The position numbers and the translations under genes were made by a program. A stretch of DNA of 64,000 nt. It comes from Enemella evansiae. GTDB taxonomy: Bacteria > Actinomycetota > Actinomycetes > Propionibacteriales > Propionibacteriaceae. Shown in pieces: positions 25,674 to 34,005 of this stretch (the first letter of the stretch is position 1; every line of letters starts with the position of its first letter). The DNA lies in NCBI RefSeq assembly GCF_002250705.1, contig NZ_NMVP01000004.1, positions 58,293 to 122,292 on the forward strand, in the 5' to 3' direction. Below the pieces are notes generated by a model. The model was not told where the DNA came from. It saw only the letters and a program-made list of their open reading frames with translations, and did not search any database.

Positions 25674-26944
25674 CAGAACCAGGTCCGGACCAGGTCGACG
25701 ACCCGGCCGGACTCCCAGGAGTCGACCACCGGCAGCACCCGCCACTTGTCGAAGGTGGTGCAGGGGTGGGAGAGCCCGAGCGCCACCACCGAGCCGACCG
25801 GCACGTCGGTGCTCAGATAGGCGTGCTGGTCGTTGACCTCGGTGATGCTGCCGCCGACCGGCCGCCACGGTTCACCGAGGTCTGCCGCCTGGCCGCGGGG
25901 GACCGGAAGCCCTGCGTCATAAGGGAAATCACGCTTGCCGCCGTCGAGCAGCACCAGGCCCGGTTCGGTCGCCGAGGTGACCCGGCCGATACCGTGCATG
26001 GCGACCTGGAATCGCGGCCCCCCGGCATCGGCCGCGGCGCCGAAGGGGGACATCCCCTCGTAGATGCCGTCGTCGTGGACGATGTACGCCCCGGAGCGCA
26101 GCACGAACCGGGTCGCGCTCTGCCCGGCGCCCGCTGCGGCGTACACCTCCGCCACCACGTCGAACAGGCCACTGCCGCCCGCGGTGACGATCACCTCGCC
26201 CTCGTCGTAGAGATGCGAGATGGCCTGATGCAGTTCGATCTGCCGCTCCAGGAAATCCCGCGCCGCGGCCAGGGTCTGCGGGTCGCGGTGCGAACCGACC
26301 ACGCCCTCGTAGCCGGACACCCCGGCCAACCGGAGCACGGTGGACGCCGCGATCCGTTCGGCGATCGCGACCCCGTCGGCCAGGGTGCGGGCACCCGCGC
26401 GCCGGCCGGGTACGCCCAGCTCGACGCAGACGTCGACCGGCCGCGGCAGGTCGATACCGCTCAACACCCGCTCCATCGCCTCGACGTTCTGCAGGCCGTC
26501 GACCCAGCAGACGAAGCGGAACTCCGGGTCGGCGAGTTCGGCCGCCAGCCAGCGCAGCGAGCGTTCGTCGACCGCGCTGTTGGCGAGCATGATCGAGGTC
26601 AGGCCGAAGCTGCGGCCGGTCCGGACCTGGCCCATCGTGGCCAGCGTGATCCCGGTGCTGCCGGTGTCCAGCTGCCGCTGCCACAGGGTCGGCGCCATCG
26701 TCGTCTTGCCGTGCGGCATCAGCTCCAGGCCACGCTCGGCCACCCAGCGCGCCATGGTGTCGATGTTGTGGGTCATCGCGGCGTCGTCGAGGACCACCAG
26801 TGGTGTCCAGAAATCCTTCAGCTCGGGCGAGGTCGCCAGGAATTCCTGGGTGGTGAGGCCGATCGCCCCTTCCGGGATGCCCTTGTCCTGCGGGCCGAAT
26901 CGGAGCTCGGCCTCGATCCGGGGGGCTGCGTTGGTGCTGGTCAC
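25673..26944 (-). CDS. D-serine/D-threonine dehydratase-like PLP enzyme
   Basis: A 423-residue alanine-racemase-fold (fold type III) enzyme of the DSD1/low-specificity D-threonine aldolase group. The PLP lysine sits in LMPHGKTTMAP at about residue 79, a glycine-rich TAGGSGLFDVV binds the phosphate, and the C-terminal LGLSHPCTTFDKW supplies the His and Cys that hold zinc in DSD1-type D-serine dehydratases. Expected product from D-serine is 2-aminoacrylate, then pyruvate and ammonia. It overlaps the transporter gene by four bases and the deacylase by one, giving a tight operon. D-threonine or beta-hydroxy-aspartate are alternative substrates. Confidence 0.85.
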   Translation of the reverse strand: MTSTNAAPRIEAELRFGPQDKGIPEGAIGLTTQEFLATSPELKDFWTPLVVLDDAAMTHNIDTMARWVAERGLELMPHGKTTMAPTLWQRQLDTGSTGITLATMGQVRTGRSFGLTSIMLANSAVDERSLRWLAAELADPEFRFVCWVDGLQNVEAMERVLSGIDLPRPVDVCVELGVPGRRAGARTLADGVAIAERIAASTVLRLAGVSGYEGVVGSHRDPQTLAAARDFLERQIELHQAISHLYDEGEVIVTAGGSGLFDVVAEVYAAAGAGQSATRFVLRSGAYIVHDDGIYEGMSPFGAAADAGGPRFQVAMHGIGRVTSATEPGLVLLDGGKRDFPYDAGLPVPRGQAADLGEPWRPVGGSITEVNDQHAYLSTDVPVGSVVALGLSHPCTTFDKWRVLPVVDSWESGRVVDLVRTWF

Positions 26945-28317
26945 TGTCGGGGTCCTCCTTGTGCGGTCAGTCCTGTCCCCACTCCATCACCTGCGGTCTC
27001 GGTACCGCGCAGGGCATGCAGTCGCTGGCCGTTCTGGCTGAAGTTCGCGGCCGCGGTGGCGATCGCACCGATCGCGCAGATCACCGCCGAATAGACCACG
27101 ACCGGCCAGAACTGACCCCCGGCCGCGGAGACCAGGGCGACGGCGATGAACGGTGCCAGGCCACCGCCGATGGTGTTGGAGAGCTGGTAGCCGAGGTTCA
27201 CCCCGGTGGTCCGGGCCTCCGGGTCGAACATCTCCACCAGCATCGTCTGCAGGGTGGCCTGCATCGCCACCCCGGGGATCACGAATCCGATGATCATGCC
27301 GGCGAAGACCAGCCACATGTTCCCGGTCGAATAGAGCATGAAGGCCGGATAGACCAGCACGGCGAAGGCGATGCAGCCGAAGATGTAGACCTTGCGCCGC
27401 CCGACGCGGTCGGAGACCAGGCCCCAGGCGGGGGCGACGAAGATCTGCAGGGCGCCGACGATCAGCGTGCCGAGGATGCCGTACTGGGCGGGTACGCCCT
27501 TGCTGACCAGGTAGGAGATCGCGTAGGTAAGCACGATGTAGCCGGCGATCGACTGGGGCAGGCCGATCAGGACACCGAGGATGGCGTTCTTCGGGTGCCG
27601 GAACACCTCGACCAACGGGTTGAGACGCTTGCCGGTCCGCTGCTGGGCGGCCTGCACCTGCTTGAAGTCGTCGGACTCCTCCAGGTGGGCACGCAGGATG
27701 ATCGCGATGATCGCCAGCACCAGGCCGAGCAGGAAGGGGATCCGCCAACCCCAGGTCATGAACCAGTTGGTGCTCCCGGCGCCGAGGGCGGCCATCAGGC
27801 CGGCGGAGCCGACGTTGGCGATCCCCGCGCCGCTGATCAGGAAGGCGCCATAGAAGCCGTGCCGGCGTGGCGGTGCGTGTTCGATGACCATGGTCGCGGC
27901 GCCACCCATCTCGCCACCGACGAAGAAGCCCTGGAACATCCGGCAGATCAGCAGCAGGATCGGTGCGGTGATCCCGATGGACGCCGCCGGTGGGATCAGG
28001 CCGATCCCGGCGGTGGCCAGGCCCATCCCGACGACGGTGATCATCAGCACCGCCTTGCGGCCCACCCGGTCGCCGACGATTCCCCAGACGATGCCACCGA
28101 CCGGGCGCAGGAAGAAGCCCACCGCGAAGGTCGCGAACGAGGCCAGCTGCGCCACCGCCAGGCTGTCGCTGGCGAAGTAGACGGTCGGGAAGACCGCCGC
28201 CGAGGCGAGGCCGTAGAGGTAGTAGTCGTAGTACTCCATCAGCGTGCCGATGGCACCGCCCGCGATCATCTTCCGCTGCTTCTTCGTCAGCGGCTCCACT
28301 GTGTCGGCCGTGGTCAT
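26941..28317 (-). CDS. MHS-family MFS metabolite:H+ symporter
   Basis: A 458-residue, 12-TM transporter of the metabolite:H+ symporter branch (ProP, ShiA, KgtP relatives): GTLMEYYDYYLYG in TM1, GDRVGRKAVLMITV as motif A, RMFQGFFVGGEMGGA in TM4 and SDRVGRRKVY as the second-half motif A. It is first in an operon with the PLP enzyme and deacylase and is divergent from the YheO-like regulator, so its cargo is probably the operon's substrate, a D-amino acid or its N-acyl form. A ribosome site AAAGGGGG lies upstream and a sigma-70-like promoter is visible at 28348-28376. Confidence 0.87.
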   Translation of the reverse strand: MTTADTVEPLTKKQRKMIAGGAIGTLMEYYDYYLYGLASAAVFPTVYFASDSLAVAQLASFATFAVGFFLRPVGGIVWGIVGDRVGRKAVLMITVVGMGLATAGIGLIPPAASIGITAPILLLICRMFQGFFVGGEMGGAATMVIEHAPPRRHGFYGAFLISGAGIANVGSAGLMAALGAGSTNWFMTWGWRIPFLLGLVLAIIAIILRAHLEESDDFKQVQAAQQRTGKRLNPLVEVFRHPKNAILGVLIGLPQSIAGYIVLTYAISYLVSKGVPAQYGILGTLIVGALQIFVAPAWGLVSDRVGRRKVYIFGCIAFAVLVYPAFMLYSTGNMWLVFAGMIIGFVIPGVAMQATLQTMLVEMFDPEARTTGVNLGYQLSNTIGGGLAPFIAVALVSAAGGQFWPVVVYSAVICAIGAIATAAANFSQNGQRLHALRGTETAGDGVGTGLTAQGGPRQ

Positions 28318-28347
28318 TCGAGCCCCCTTTGGTTCGTCGCGGACGAA

Positions 28348-28376
28348 ACGGTAGCACTCGCTGAACAGAACGTCTA
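28348..28376 (-). promoter_or_regulatory. Probable promoter of the D-amino-acid operon
   Basis: On the minus strand TAGACG (28371-28376) and TACCGT (28348-28353) are separated by 17 bases, close to the -35/-10 consensus. The direct repeat CTGAAC (28361, 28381) and the AACAG/CTGTT pair (28364, 28386) overlap or adjoin it and may be the regulator site. Confidence 0.5.
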
Positions 28377-28400
28377 TGGACTGAACTGTTTGTCTGGTTC

Positions 28401-28406
28401 TAGGAT
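28401..28406 (+). promoter_or_regulatory. -10 element placing a leaderless start for the regulator
   Basis: TAGGAT ends seven bases before the ATG at 28413, so transcription would start at or next to the start codon. There is no Shine-Dalgarno. TGGACT at 28377, 18 bases upstream, is a possible -35. Confidence 0.5.
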
Positions 28407-28412
28407 CGGGGC

Positions 28413-29138
28413 ATGCCAGGCCCGAATGTCGCTGCCGTTGCCCGCGCGGAGCCCCCCATCAGCCCGGAGGCACGCGTCTTCGCCGATGCGGACGCGGTGC
28501 TGACCACGTTCGCGCCCGTGCTCAAGGCGATCGCCACCGCCGGCGGGCCGAGCTGCGAGGCGGTGCTGCACAACCTCGAGGGCGGGCCCGAGCTCGACCT
28601 GGGGCACACGATCATGGCGATCGAGAACGGGCATGTCACCGGCCGCGAGGTCGGTGGGCCGTCGACCAGCATCGGCCTGGAGGTGCAGAAGGATCCGGAT
28701 GCGGACCATGACGCGTTCGGCTACCGCGGCTTCACCAGCGACGGCCGGGAGCTGCGCTGCTCGTCGATCTATTTCCGCAATCCGGCGGGGCGGATCATCG
28801 CGGCACTCTGCATCAATGTGGACCTCAGCGGGATCCAGCAGGCGCGCGGGCTCCTCGATGCGCTGCTGCCCCGGGTCGATACGCCGCCGGCGGCGCCCGA
28901 TGAATACTTCGGCGGAGATCTGGTCTCGGTGATGGATGCGATGATCACCCGCGCCATCCACGACACCGGCAAGCCGGTCGGCCAGTTGACCCGCGACGAC
29001 AGGATCGGGGTGCTGCAGACCCTGGAGCGTCAGGGGGCGACGCAGATGCGCAAGTCCATCGAGGCGATCGCCGCGCGGCTCGGGATCTCGCGGGTGACGG
29101 CGTACGCCTATCTGGACGAGGCGCGCAGCCGCGGCTGA
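28413..29138 (+). CDS. YheO/DauR-like PAS-HTH regulator
   Basis: A 241-residue regulator with the YheO-type PAS domain (VLKAIATAGGPSCEAVLHNL, IMAIENGHVTGREVGGP, SSIYFRNPAGRIIAALCINVD) followed by a C-terminal HTH_22 domain (LGISRVTAYAYLDEAR). Close functional relatives include DauR, which controls D-arginine catabolism in Pseudomonas. It is divergent from the transporter/D-serine-dehydratase-like/deacylase operon, which suggests that it senses a D-amino acid or its breakdown product and controls that operon. The start is apparently leaderless. Specific ligand unknown. Confidence 0.85.
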   Translation: MPGPNVAAVARAEPPISPEARVFADADAVLTTFAPVLKAIATAGGPSCEAVLHNLEGGPELDLGHTIMAIENGHVTGREVGGPSTSIGLEVQKDPDADHDAFGYRGFTSDGRELRCSSIYFRNPAGRIIAALCINVDLSGIQQARGLLDALLPRVDTPPAAPDEYFGGDLVSVMDAMITRAIHDTGKPVGQLTRDDRIGVLQTLERQGATQMRKSIEAIAARLGISRVTAYAYLDEARSRG

Positions 29139-29148
29139 CCCACACACA

Positions 29149-29224
29149 GCGATCCAGCGAACCTCGAGTGCATCCCCCTTGCCCTGGAGGGCTGGCGGGA
29201 TGCACCCAGGATTCGCTGGATCGC
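29149..29224. repeat. 76-bp palindromic intergenic element, copy 2
   Basis: Outer arms GCGATCCAGCGAA / TTCGCTGGATCGC, inner arms GTGCATCCC / GGGATGCAC. Compared with 3291-3366, the T-A pair in the outer stem is G-C here, with both partners changed. It fills the convergent gap between the YheO-like and YbjQ-like genes, where it may terminate both. Confidence 0.87.
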
Positions 29225-29249
29225 GATGTGGTGCGCGGTGCGCGGTGGA

Positions 29250-30614
29250 TCAGTTGTTGCCGGAGAACGGCCAGCCCTGGCCCTGGCCCTGCTGACCGGA
29301 TCCCTGCTGACCCTGACCGGACTGGCCCTGCTGGCCGGACTGGCCCTGACCCTGCTGGCTCTGGCCGTAGGAGCCGCCGCCGTAGGGGTTGCCCTGCTGA
29401 CCGGACTGCTGGCCCTGACCCTGCTGCTGCCCCTGGCCGGCCGGGGACCAACCCTGGCCGGACTGGCCCGAGCCCTGCTGGCCATAGCTGCTGCTGCCGC
29501 TGCCGCCGTAGGGGCTGTGCTGCTCACCGGTGCCCTGGCCGGCCGCGCCCTGACCCGCACCCTGGCCGGTGGTGCCGGAGTAGGGGGAGGAGGTGCTGAG
29601 CCGGGTCATGTCGTCATCGGCGTCGTCGTCGGCCGCAGCGCCCGCCCCGGCGGTACCGGTCCCGGCGCTGCCGGTGCCGGACAGCGCACTCTCACCGGAC
29701 TCGCCCGCGGAGGCGTACCGGGAACCCGATCCGTAACCGCCGCTCTCGCCGCTGTCATAGGAATCCTCGTCCGCGTCGTCCTCGGCCAGCGTGCCGGTGG
29801 CGACGAAGGCCTCCTCCTCGATCAGCAGCGCGTCGTCCTCCTCCAGGGTGACCGCGGTGCCGTAGGCGACGATCTCCTCGGAGTTGGAATCGAAGCGCAG
29901 CCCGATCACCGCGTCCGCATCGGCGGCCTCGGCCATCTCCGCCATCCGGGAGACGGCCTGCTGGCGCGCCTTGGTCAGCGCGGCCACATCGGCACCCCGC
30001 GGCCGGACCGCCACCCCGATCACCTCACCGAGGGAACGGCCGACGAACTGTTCGGGATCATCGAGCAGGGTGTGTACGCGGACCGCGTGCTCGACGATCG
30101 TCACCCCGACCGACCCGGTCGACTCGTCACCGCTGGTACCCGGGGAGCGCCAGCTGTCCCCGGTGCCCGTGCCGGACTGCTCGGTCGCCGACTGGCCGGA
30201 CTGCGCCTGGCCGGGCTGACCGGTCGTCGGCTGCCCCGTCCGCTGGCCATAGGGGCTCTGCCCCTGACCGGGCTGGCCATAGGGATTCTGCTGGCCGCCC
30301 TGGCCGGGCTGGCCGTAGGGGTTCTGGCCCTGGCCGGGCTGCCCACCGGGCTGACCGTACGGGTTCTGCTGGCCCTGACCGGGCTGGCCGTAGGGGTTCT
30401 GGCCCTGACCCTGCTGACCGCCCTGACCCGGCTGGCCGCCCTGACCGGGCTGACCATAGGGGTTCTGCGGCTGGCCATAGGGATTCTGCGGCTGACCGCC
30501 CTGACCCGGCTGTCCATAGGGATTCGGCTGCTGGCCCCCGTACGGCCGCTGACCGTAGGGCTGCTGGGGCTGGCCGTAAGGATTCTGACCGTAGGGATTC
30601 TGACCGTAGCTCAT
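29250..30614 (-). CDS. YbjQ/UPF0145-domain protein with prion-like Gln/Gly/Tyr arms
   Basis: A 454-residue protein in three parts. Residues 1-140 are tandem [14 protein letters not shown] units (NPYGQ recurs more than ten times), residues 165-250 form a YbjQ/UPF0145 domain ([51 protein letters not shown]), and the remainder is acidic/Ser-rich and then SGQQGQGQG repeats to the end. YbjQ proteins form pentamers and may bind metals, but their function is not settled. The low-complexity arms resemble phase-separating prion-like domains. The ATG at 30614 gives [10 protein letters not shown]; a GTG three codons upstream is possible. No membrane segment is seen. Confidence 0.8.
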   Translation of the reverse strand: MSYGQNPYGQNPYGQPQQPYGQRPYGGQQPNPYGQPGQGGQPQNPYGQPQNPYGQPGQGGQPGQGGQQGQGQNPYGQPGQGQQNPYGQPGGQPGQGQNPYGQPGQGGQQNPYGQPGQGQSPYGQRTGQPTTGQPGQAQSGQSATEQSGTGTGDSWRSPGTSGDESTGSVGVTIVEHAVRVHTLLDDPEQFVGRSLGEVIGVAVRPRGADVAALTKARQQAVSRMAEMAEAADADAVIGLRFDSNSEEIVAYGTAVTLEEDDALLIEEEAFVATGTLAEDDADEDSYDSGESGGYGSGSRYASAGESGESALSGTGSAGTGTAGAGAAADDDADDDMTRLSTSSPYSGTTGQGAGQGAAGQGTGEQHSPYGGSGSSSYGQQGSGQSGQGWSPAGQGQQQGQGQQSGQQGNPYGGGSYGQSQQGQGQSGQQGQSGQGQQGSGQQGQGQGWPFSGNN

Positions 30615-30672
30615 GCGCGCCACCCTAGTCTGCGCTCCGGGTCAGCGACTAGAGGATCGCTACGCTGTCCGG

Positions 30673-32190
30673 GTGAGTGACGAAGCCGCCAGCAAGACCC
30701 CCGCCGACGACCTCCCCGAACAGCTCAGGATCCGCCGTGACAAGCGGGAACGGCTGCTGTCCTCGGGTCAGCAGGTCTATCCGGTCAGCATCGGGCGTAC
30801 CCACACCCTGCGCGCGGTCCGCGAGCAGTGGGGTGGGCTGACCGCCGGCGAGGAGACCCAGGACGTGGTCACCGTCTCCGGCCGGGTGGTGTTCATCCGC
30901 AACACCGGCAAGCTCTGCTTCGCCAGCCTGCAGGACGGGTTCACCGCCACCGACAACGGTGAGCGGTTGCAGGTGATGCTGTCGCTGGCCGAGGTCGGCG
31001 AGCAGCGACTGGCCGACTGGAAGGCCGATGTCGACCTCGGTGACTTCGTCGCGGTGACCGGTCGGGTGATCAGCTCCCGCCGCGGTGAGCTCTCGGTGAT
31101 GGCGACCAGCTGGCAGCTCGCCGCCAAGGCGCTGCGACCGCTGCCCACGCTGCACAAGGAGATGAGCGAGGAGGCCCGGGTCCGGGAGCGGTACGCCGAC
31201 CTGGTCGCCCGGGACGAGGCGCGGGAGATGGTGCGTACGCGGGCGCTGATCACCCGCTCGATCCGGCGTACGCTCGATGCGGACGGTTATCTGGAGATCG
31301 AGACGCCGGTGCTGCAGCTGGTGCACGGTGGTGCCGCCGCGCGGCCCTTCGGCACCCACCTCAATGCCTTCGACATCGACATGACGCTGCGGATCGCGCT
31401 GGAGCTGTATCTGAAGCGGGCGATGGTCGGCGGGGCGGACCGGGTCTATGAGATGGGCCGCATCTTTCGTAACGAGGGTGTGGATTCCTCGCATGCGCCG
31501 GAGTTCACCATGCTGGAGGCGTACCAGTCCTGGGGGGACCAGTACACGATCGCCGAACTGACGAAGCGGATCATCCTGGACGTCGCCGACGCGCTCGGTT
31601 CGCGGGTGGTCCGGGTCGGGGAGCGGGAGATCGACCTGGGCGGGGAGTGGCGCTGGCTCGGGGTGCATGCCGGGTTGAGCGAGAAGCTCGGTGAGGAGAT
31701 CACCCTGGACACCCCGGCACAGCGGCTGCGGGAGATCGCGGCCGCCCACGAGGTCGAGGTCGACGAGGCCTGGTCGGAGGGCAAGCTGGTGATGGAACTG
31801 TTCGGCGAGCTGGTCGAACCGGACCTGCAGCAGCCGACGTTCGTGCACGACTATCCGGCGATCGCGCAGCCGCTGGCCCGGCCGAAGACCGACGAGCCGC
31901 GGCTGGTGGAGGCCTGGGATCTGATCATCGGCGGAATGGAGCGCGGTACCGGCTTCTCCGAGCTGATCGATCCGGTGGTGCAGCGCGAGGTGCTCACCGC
32001 CCAGTCGCTGGCCGCCGCCGCAGGTGACCCCGAGGCGATGCAGCTGGACGAGGATTTCCTTGCTGCACTGGAATTCGGCGCCCCGCCGATGGGTGGCATG
32101 GGTCTTGGTGTGGACCGGCTGGTGATGCTCTTCACCGGCGTCGGCATCCGCGAGACGATCCTCTTCCCACTCCTCAAACCCCAGGCCTGA
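30673..32190 (+). CDS. lysS: Lysyl-tRNA synthetase, class II
   Basis: A 505-residue class IIb synthetase charging tRNA-Lys. The OB-fold anticodon domain (VSGRVVFIRNTGKLCFASLQDG) occupies roughly residues 60-170, and the catalytic core has motif 2 GRIFRNEGVDSSHAPEFTM, the amino-acid site FSELIDPVVQREV and motif 3 GGMGLGVDRLVMLFTGV. The MprF-like membrane half of LysX is absent, so this is a plain synthetase. The GTG at 30673 starts seven bases after a TACGCT -10-like hexamer, suggesting a leaderless message. Whether this is the only LysRS in the genome cannot be told from here. Confidence 0.92.
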   Translation: MSDEAASKTPADDLPEQLRIRRDKRERLLSSGQQVYPVSIGRTHTLRAVREQWGGLTAGEETQDVVTVSGRVVFIRNTGKLCFASLQDGFTATDNGERLQVMLSLAEVGEQRLADWKADVDLGDFVAVTGRVISSRRGELSVMATSWQLAAKALRPLPTLHKEMSEEARVRERYADLVARDEAREMVRTRALITRSIRRTLDADGYLEIETPVLQLVHGGAAARPFGTHLNAFDIDMTLRIALELYLKRAMVGGADRVYEMGRIFRNEGVDSSHAPEFTMLEAYQSWGDQYTIAELTKRIILDVADALGSRVVRVGEREIDLGGEWRWLGVHAGLSEKLGEEITLDTPAQRLREIAAAHEVEVDEAWSEGKLVMELFGELVEPDLQQPTFVHDYPAIAQPLARPKTDEPRLVEAWDLIIGGMERGTGFSELIDPVVQREVLTAQSLAAAAGDPEAMQLDEDFLAALEFGAPPMGGMGLGVDRLVMLFTGVGIRETILFPLLKPQA

Positions 32191-32193
32191 CGT

Positions 32194-32251
32194 TCACCGA
32201 GTAGCGCCCGCGGCAGAGCGAAGCGGCGCCGCGGGCGCGTGTCGAGATGAA
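32194..32251. repeat. Diverged copy of the 60-bp repeat after lysS
   Basis: TCACCGAGTAGC...TGTCGAGATGAA carries the TCGAGATGA end and GGCAGAGCGAAGCGG centre of the family, immediately after the lysS stop. Confidence 0.5.
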
Positions 32252-32256
32252 CCCCC

Positions 32257-32293
32257 GTCGGCTGAGCGAGCGAGGTACGAGCGAGTCGAAGCC
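32257..32293. repeat. 37-bp repeat, copy 1
   Basis: GTCGGCTGAGCGAGCG...GAGTCGAAGCC; identical to 32304-32340 in direct orientation. A 28-bp part recurs at 63184-63211, and diverged inverted versions are seen near 592-628 and 50018-50050. Confidence 0.85.
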
Positions 32294-32303
32294 ATCCCGG
32301 AAC

Positions 32304-32340
32304 GTCGGCTGAGCGAGCGAGGTACGAGCGAGTCGAAGCC
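32304..32340. repeat. 37-bp repeat, copy 2
   Basis: Exact copy of 32257-32293 after a 10-base spacer. The 309-base gap 32191-32499 holds only repeats (60-bp relative, two 37-bp copies, one 117-bp element) and no supportable gene. Confidence 0.85.
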
Positions 32341-32351
32341 ACCCCGCGGGT

Positions 32352-32468
32352 TACCGAATGGTCAAACCCCAGAATCGGCCCCGCAATTGTCGGCGCGGCC
32401 CGCAAACCCGCATCCGCTCGTCGGTGCTCGACCACGCGGGGTGCATTCTGGGGTTCGACCACTCGGTA
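32352..32468. repeat. 117-bp inverted-repeat element, copy 2
   Basis: Same length as 7431-7547. Left end TACCGAATGGTCAAACCCC and right end GGGGTTCGACCACTCGGTA pair almost fully; the internal CGCATCCGCTCGTCGG is unchanged. It lies 31 bases past the PucR gene stop, in a convergent gap. Confidence 0.87.
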
Positions 32469-32499
32469 AGCCGGGGGCGAACTGGCGTGTCGAACCAGA

Positions 32500-34005
32500 T
32501 CAGCGCAACACGGCCCGACACGCGAGATGGAGCGCGAGGCGTACCCCCGGATCGTGCAGGTCGACCCCGAGGGTGCCCTGGATGCGCTGCACCCGGCTGG
32601 TCACGGTGTTGCGGTGCACACCGAGCGCCTCGGCCGTCGCGGCGATGCTGGATTCCTGATCCAGATAGGCGGCGAGGGTGCTGAGCAGCACATCGCCGTC
32701 CCCGCGGAGCGGTTCGAGCAGCGATTCGGCCGCCGGCATGAAGGTGTCGTCGTCGGTCCGGGCGAGCAGCAGCTGCTCGAGACCGAGACCGTCGACCCGC
32801 ACGAACCAACCCGTCGAGGAGCGGTCCACCGCGATCCGGGCCGCGTCGGTCGCCTCGCCGAGGGTGAGTCCCAGGCCCTGACCGCCGGGTTGCAGCGAAC
32901 CGACCCCCATCGCGACATTGAACGCGCGCCGCGCGGACTCGAGCACACCCCGCAACGCACCGATGCGACGTTCGAGGGTCGCGGCATCCGGGGAGGTCGG
33001 GAACCGCAGCCAGCCGGTCACCCCGCGGCCGAGGGTGGTCGCATGCGATTCGACACCCAGGCGGGCGAGCTCGGTCGAGACGAGCCGCAGCAGCTCGCGG
33101 GTGTCCACCCGGCTGCGGCCGAGCAGGCGGAACCCCAGGTGGTGCCCGTCGGTGCGCCAGCCGCGCTCGAGCATCCGCCGTTCCACCTCCGGATCGGGCA
33201 CCCCGCGCAGGTCGAGGAAGTCGCGCAGCAGATCGGAGGAGACCGATGCGTCACTCACCGCCGCGACCTCATCGACCAGGATCCGCGCGGCGACGGCCGG
33301 CATCGCCACCTCGGCGGCCACCGAGAGGGCCAGCAGCTGGGGTCTGCTGATCCCGTCGCCGAAGATCGCGAGCCGCAGCCCGGGCCGGGACAGGCTGTCG
33401 ACGCGTACGCTCGCGATCGCGGTGTCACCGTCGTGGGCGAGATCGATCCAGGAATCCCAGCCGATCGCGCGGTGGGATTCGCCGAGCTGCCCGCCCGCCT
33501 CGACGAGCACGCCGGCGGCGTCGACGAGTGCGATGCCCTGTCCGACGCTGGCGGCCAGCTGGGTCAGCAGATCGGGCAGATCCCGTGCCTGGTAACGGAA
33601 TGCGACCGCCAGCCGGCGGACGATCTCCAGGGTGAGCGCGTCGCGTGCCAGGGTGAGCTGCCAGCAGGCCTCCGCCAGTTCGTAGGGTCGTTCGACCTCG
33701 AGCAGGGTCAGGTCCAGGCGGTCCGCGAGCCGCGTCGCGCCCGGGCTGACACCGGCCGCACCCGGCATCGCCAACCCGGCGTACCCGCGCTCGCGGACCC
33801 GGCGCAGCAACGCATCGACGCGCCACGGCTCGACCGGGGCCGCGGTCGCGATGATCGCCAGGTCGTCCCCGGACTGCGTGTCGAGGTCGGCATCGGTGTG
33901 TGCCAGACGCGCGGCGGCGAACTCGGTGTCGCTCGGGCCGGCGACATGGCGTACGCCGCCGTTGGCGAGGTGCGCCTGGAGCGCGGCCAGGTCGAGCGCG
34001 GTCAT
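32500..34005 (-). CDS. PucR family transcriptional regulator
   Basis: A 501-residue regulator with an N-terminal sensory region that looks PucR-like (LLRRVRERGYAGLAMPG, RLADRLDLTLLEVERPY), a middle GGDEF-like CdaR region and a C-terminal HTH_30 (STLAAYLDQESSIAATAEAL, LGVHRNTVTSRVQRI). The family controls purine, allantoin and related ureide catabolism, often as activators. The ATG at 34005 overlaps the preceding DUF917 stop (ATGA), so it is the last gene of the NCS1-HyuA-DUF917 operon and probably regulates it. The dyad at 40251-40265 upstream of the operon is a candidate site. Confidence 0.88.
   Translation of the reverse strand: MTALDLAALQAHLANGGVRHVAGPSDTEFAAARLAHTDADLDTQSGDDLAIIATAAPVEPWRVDALLRRVRERGYAGLAMPGAAGVSPGATRLADRLDLTLLEVERPYELAEACWQLTLARDALTLEIVRRLAVAFRYQARDLPDLLTQLAASVGQGIALVDAAGVLVEAGGQLGESHRAIGWDSWIDLAHDGDTAIASVRVDSLSRPGLRLAIFGDGISRPQLLALSVAAEVAMPAVAARILVDEVAAVSDASVSSDLLRDFLDLRGVPDPEVERRMLERGWRTDGHHLGFRLLGRSRVDTRELLRLVSTELARLGVESHATTLGRGVTGWLRFPTSPDAATLERRIGALRGVLESARRAFNVAMGVGSLQPGGQGLGLTLGEATDAARIAVDRSSTGWFVRVDGLGLEQLLLARTDDDTFMPAAESLLEPLRGDGDVLLSTLAAYLDQESSIAATAEALGVHRNTVTSRVQRIQGTLGVDLHDPGVRLALHLACRAVLR

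Noticed and set aside
29250..30614. Collagen-like or secreted repeat protein
   Set aside because: No Gly-X-Y periodicity, signal peptide or anchor; the repeats are Gln/Gly/Tyr-rich and surround a YbjQ domain.
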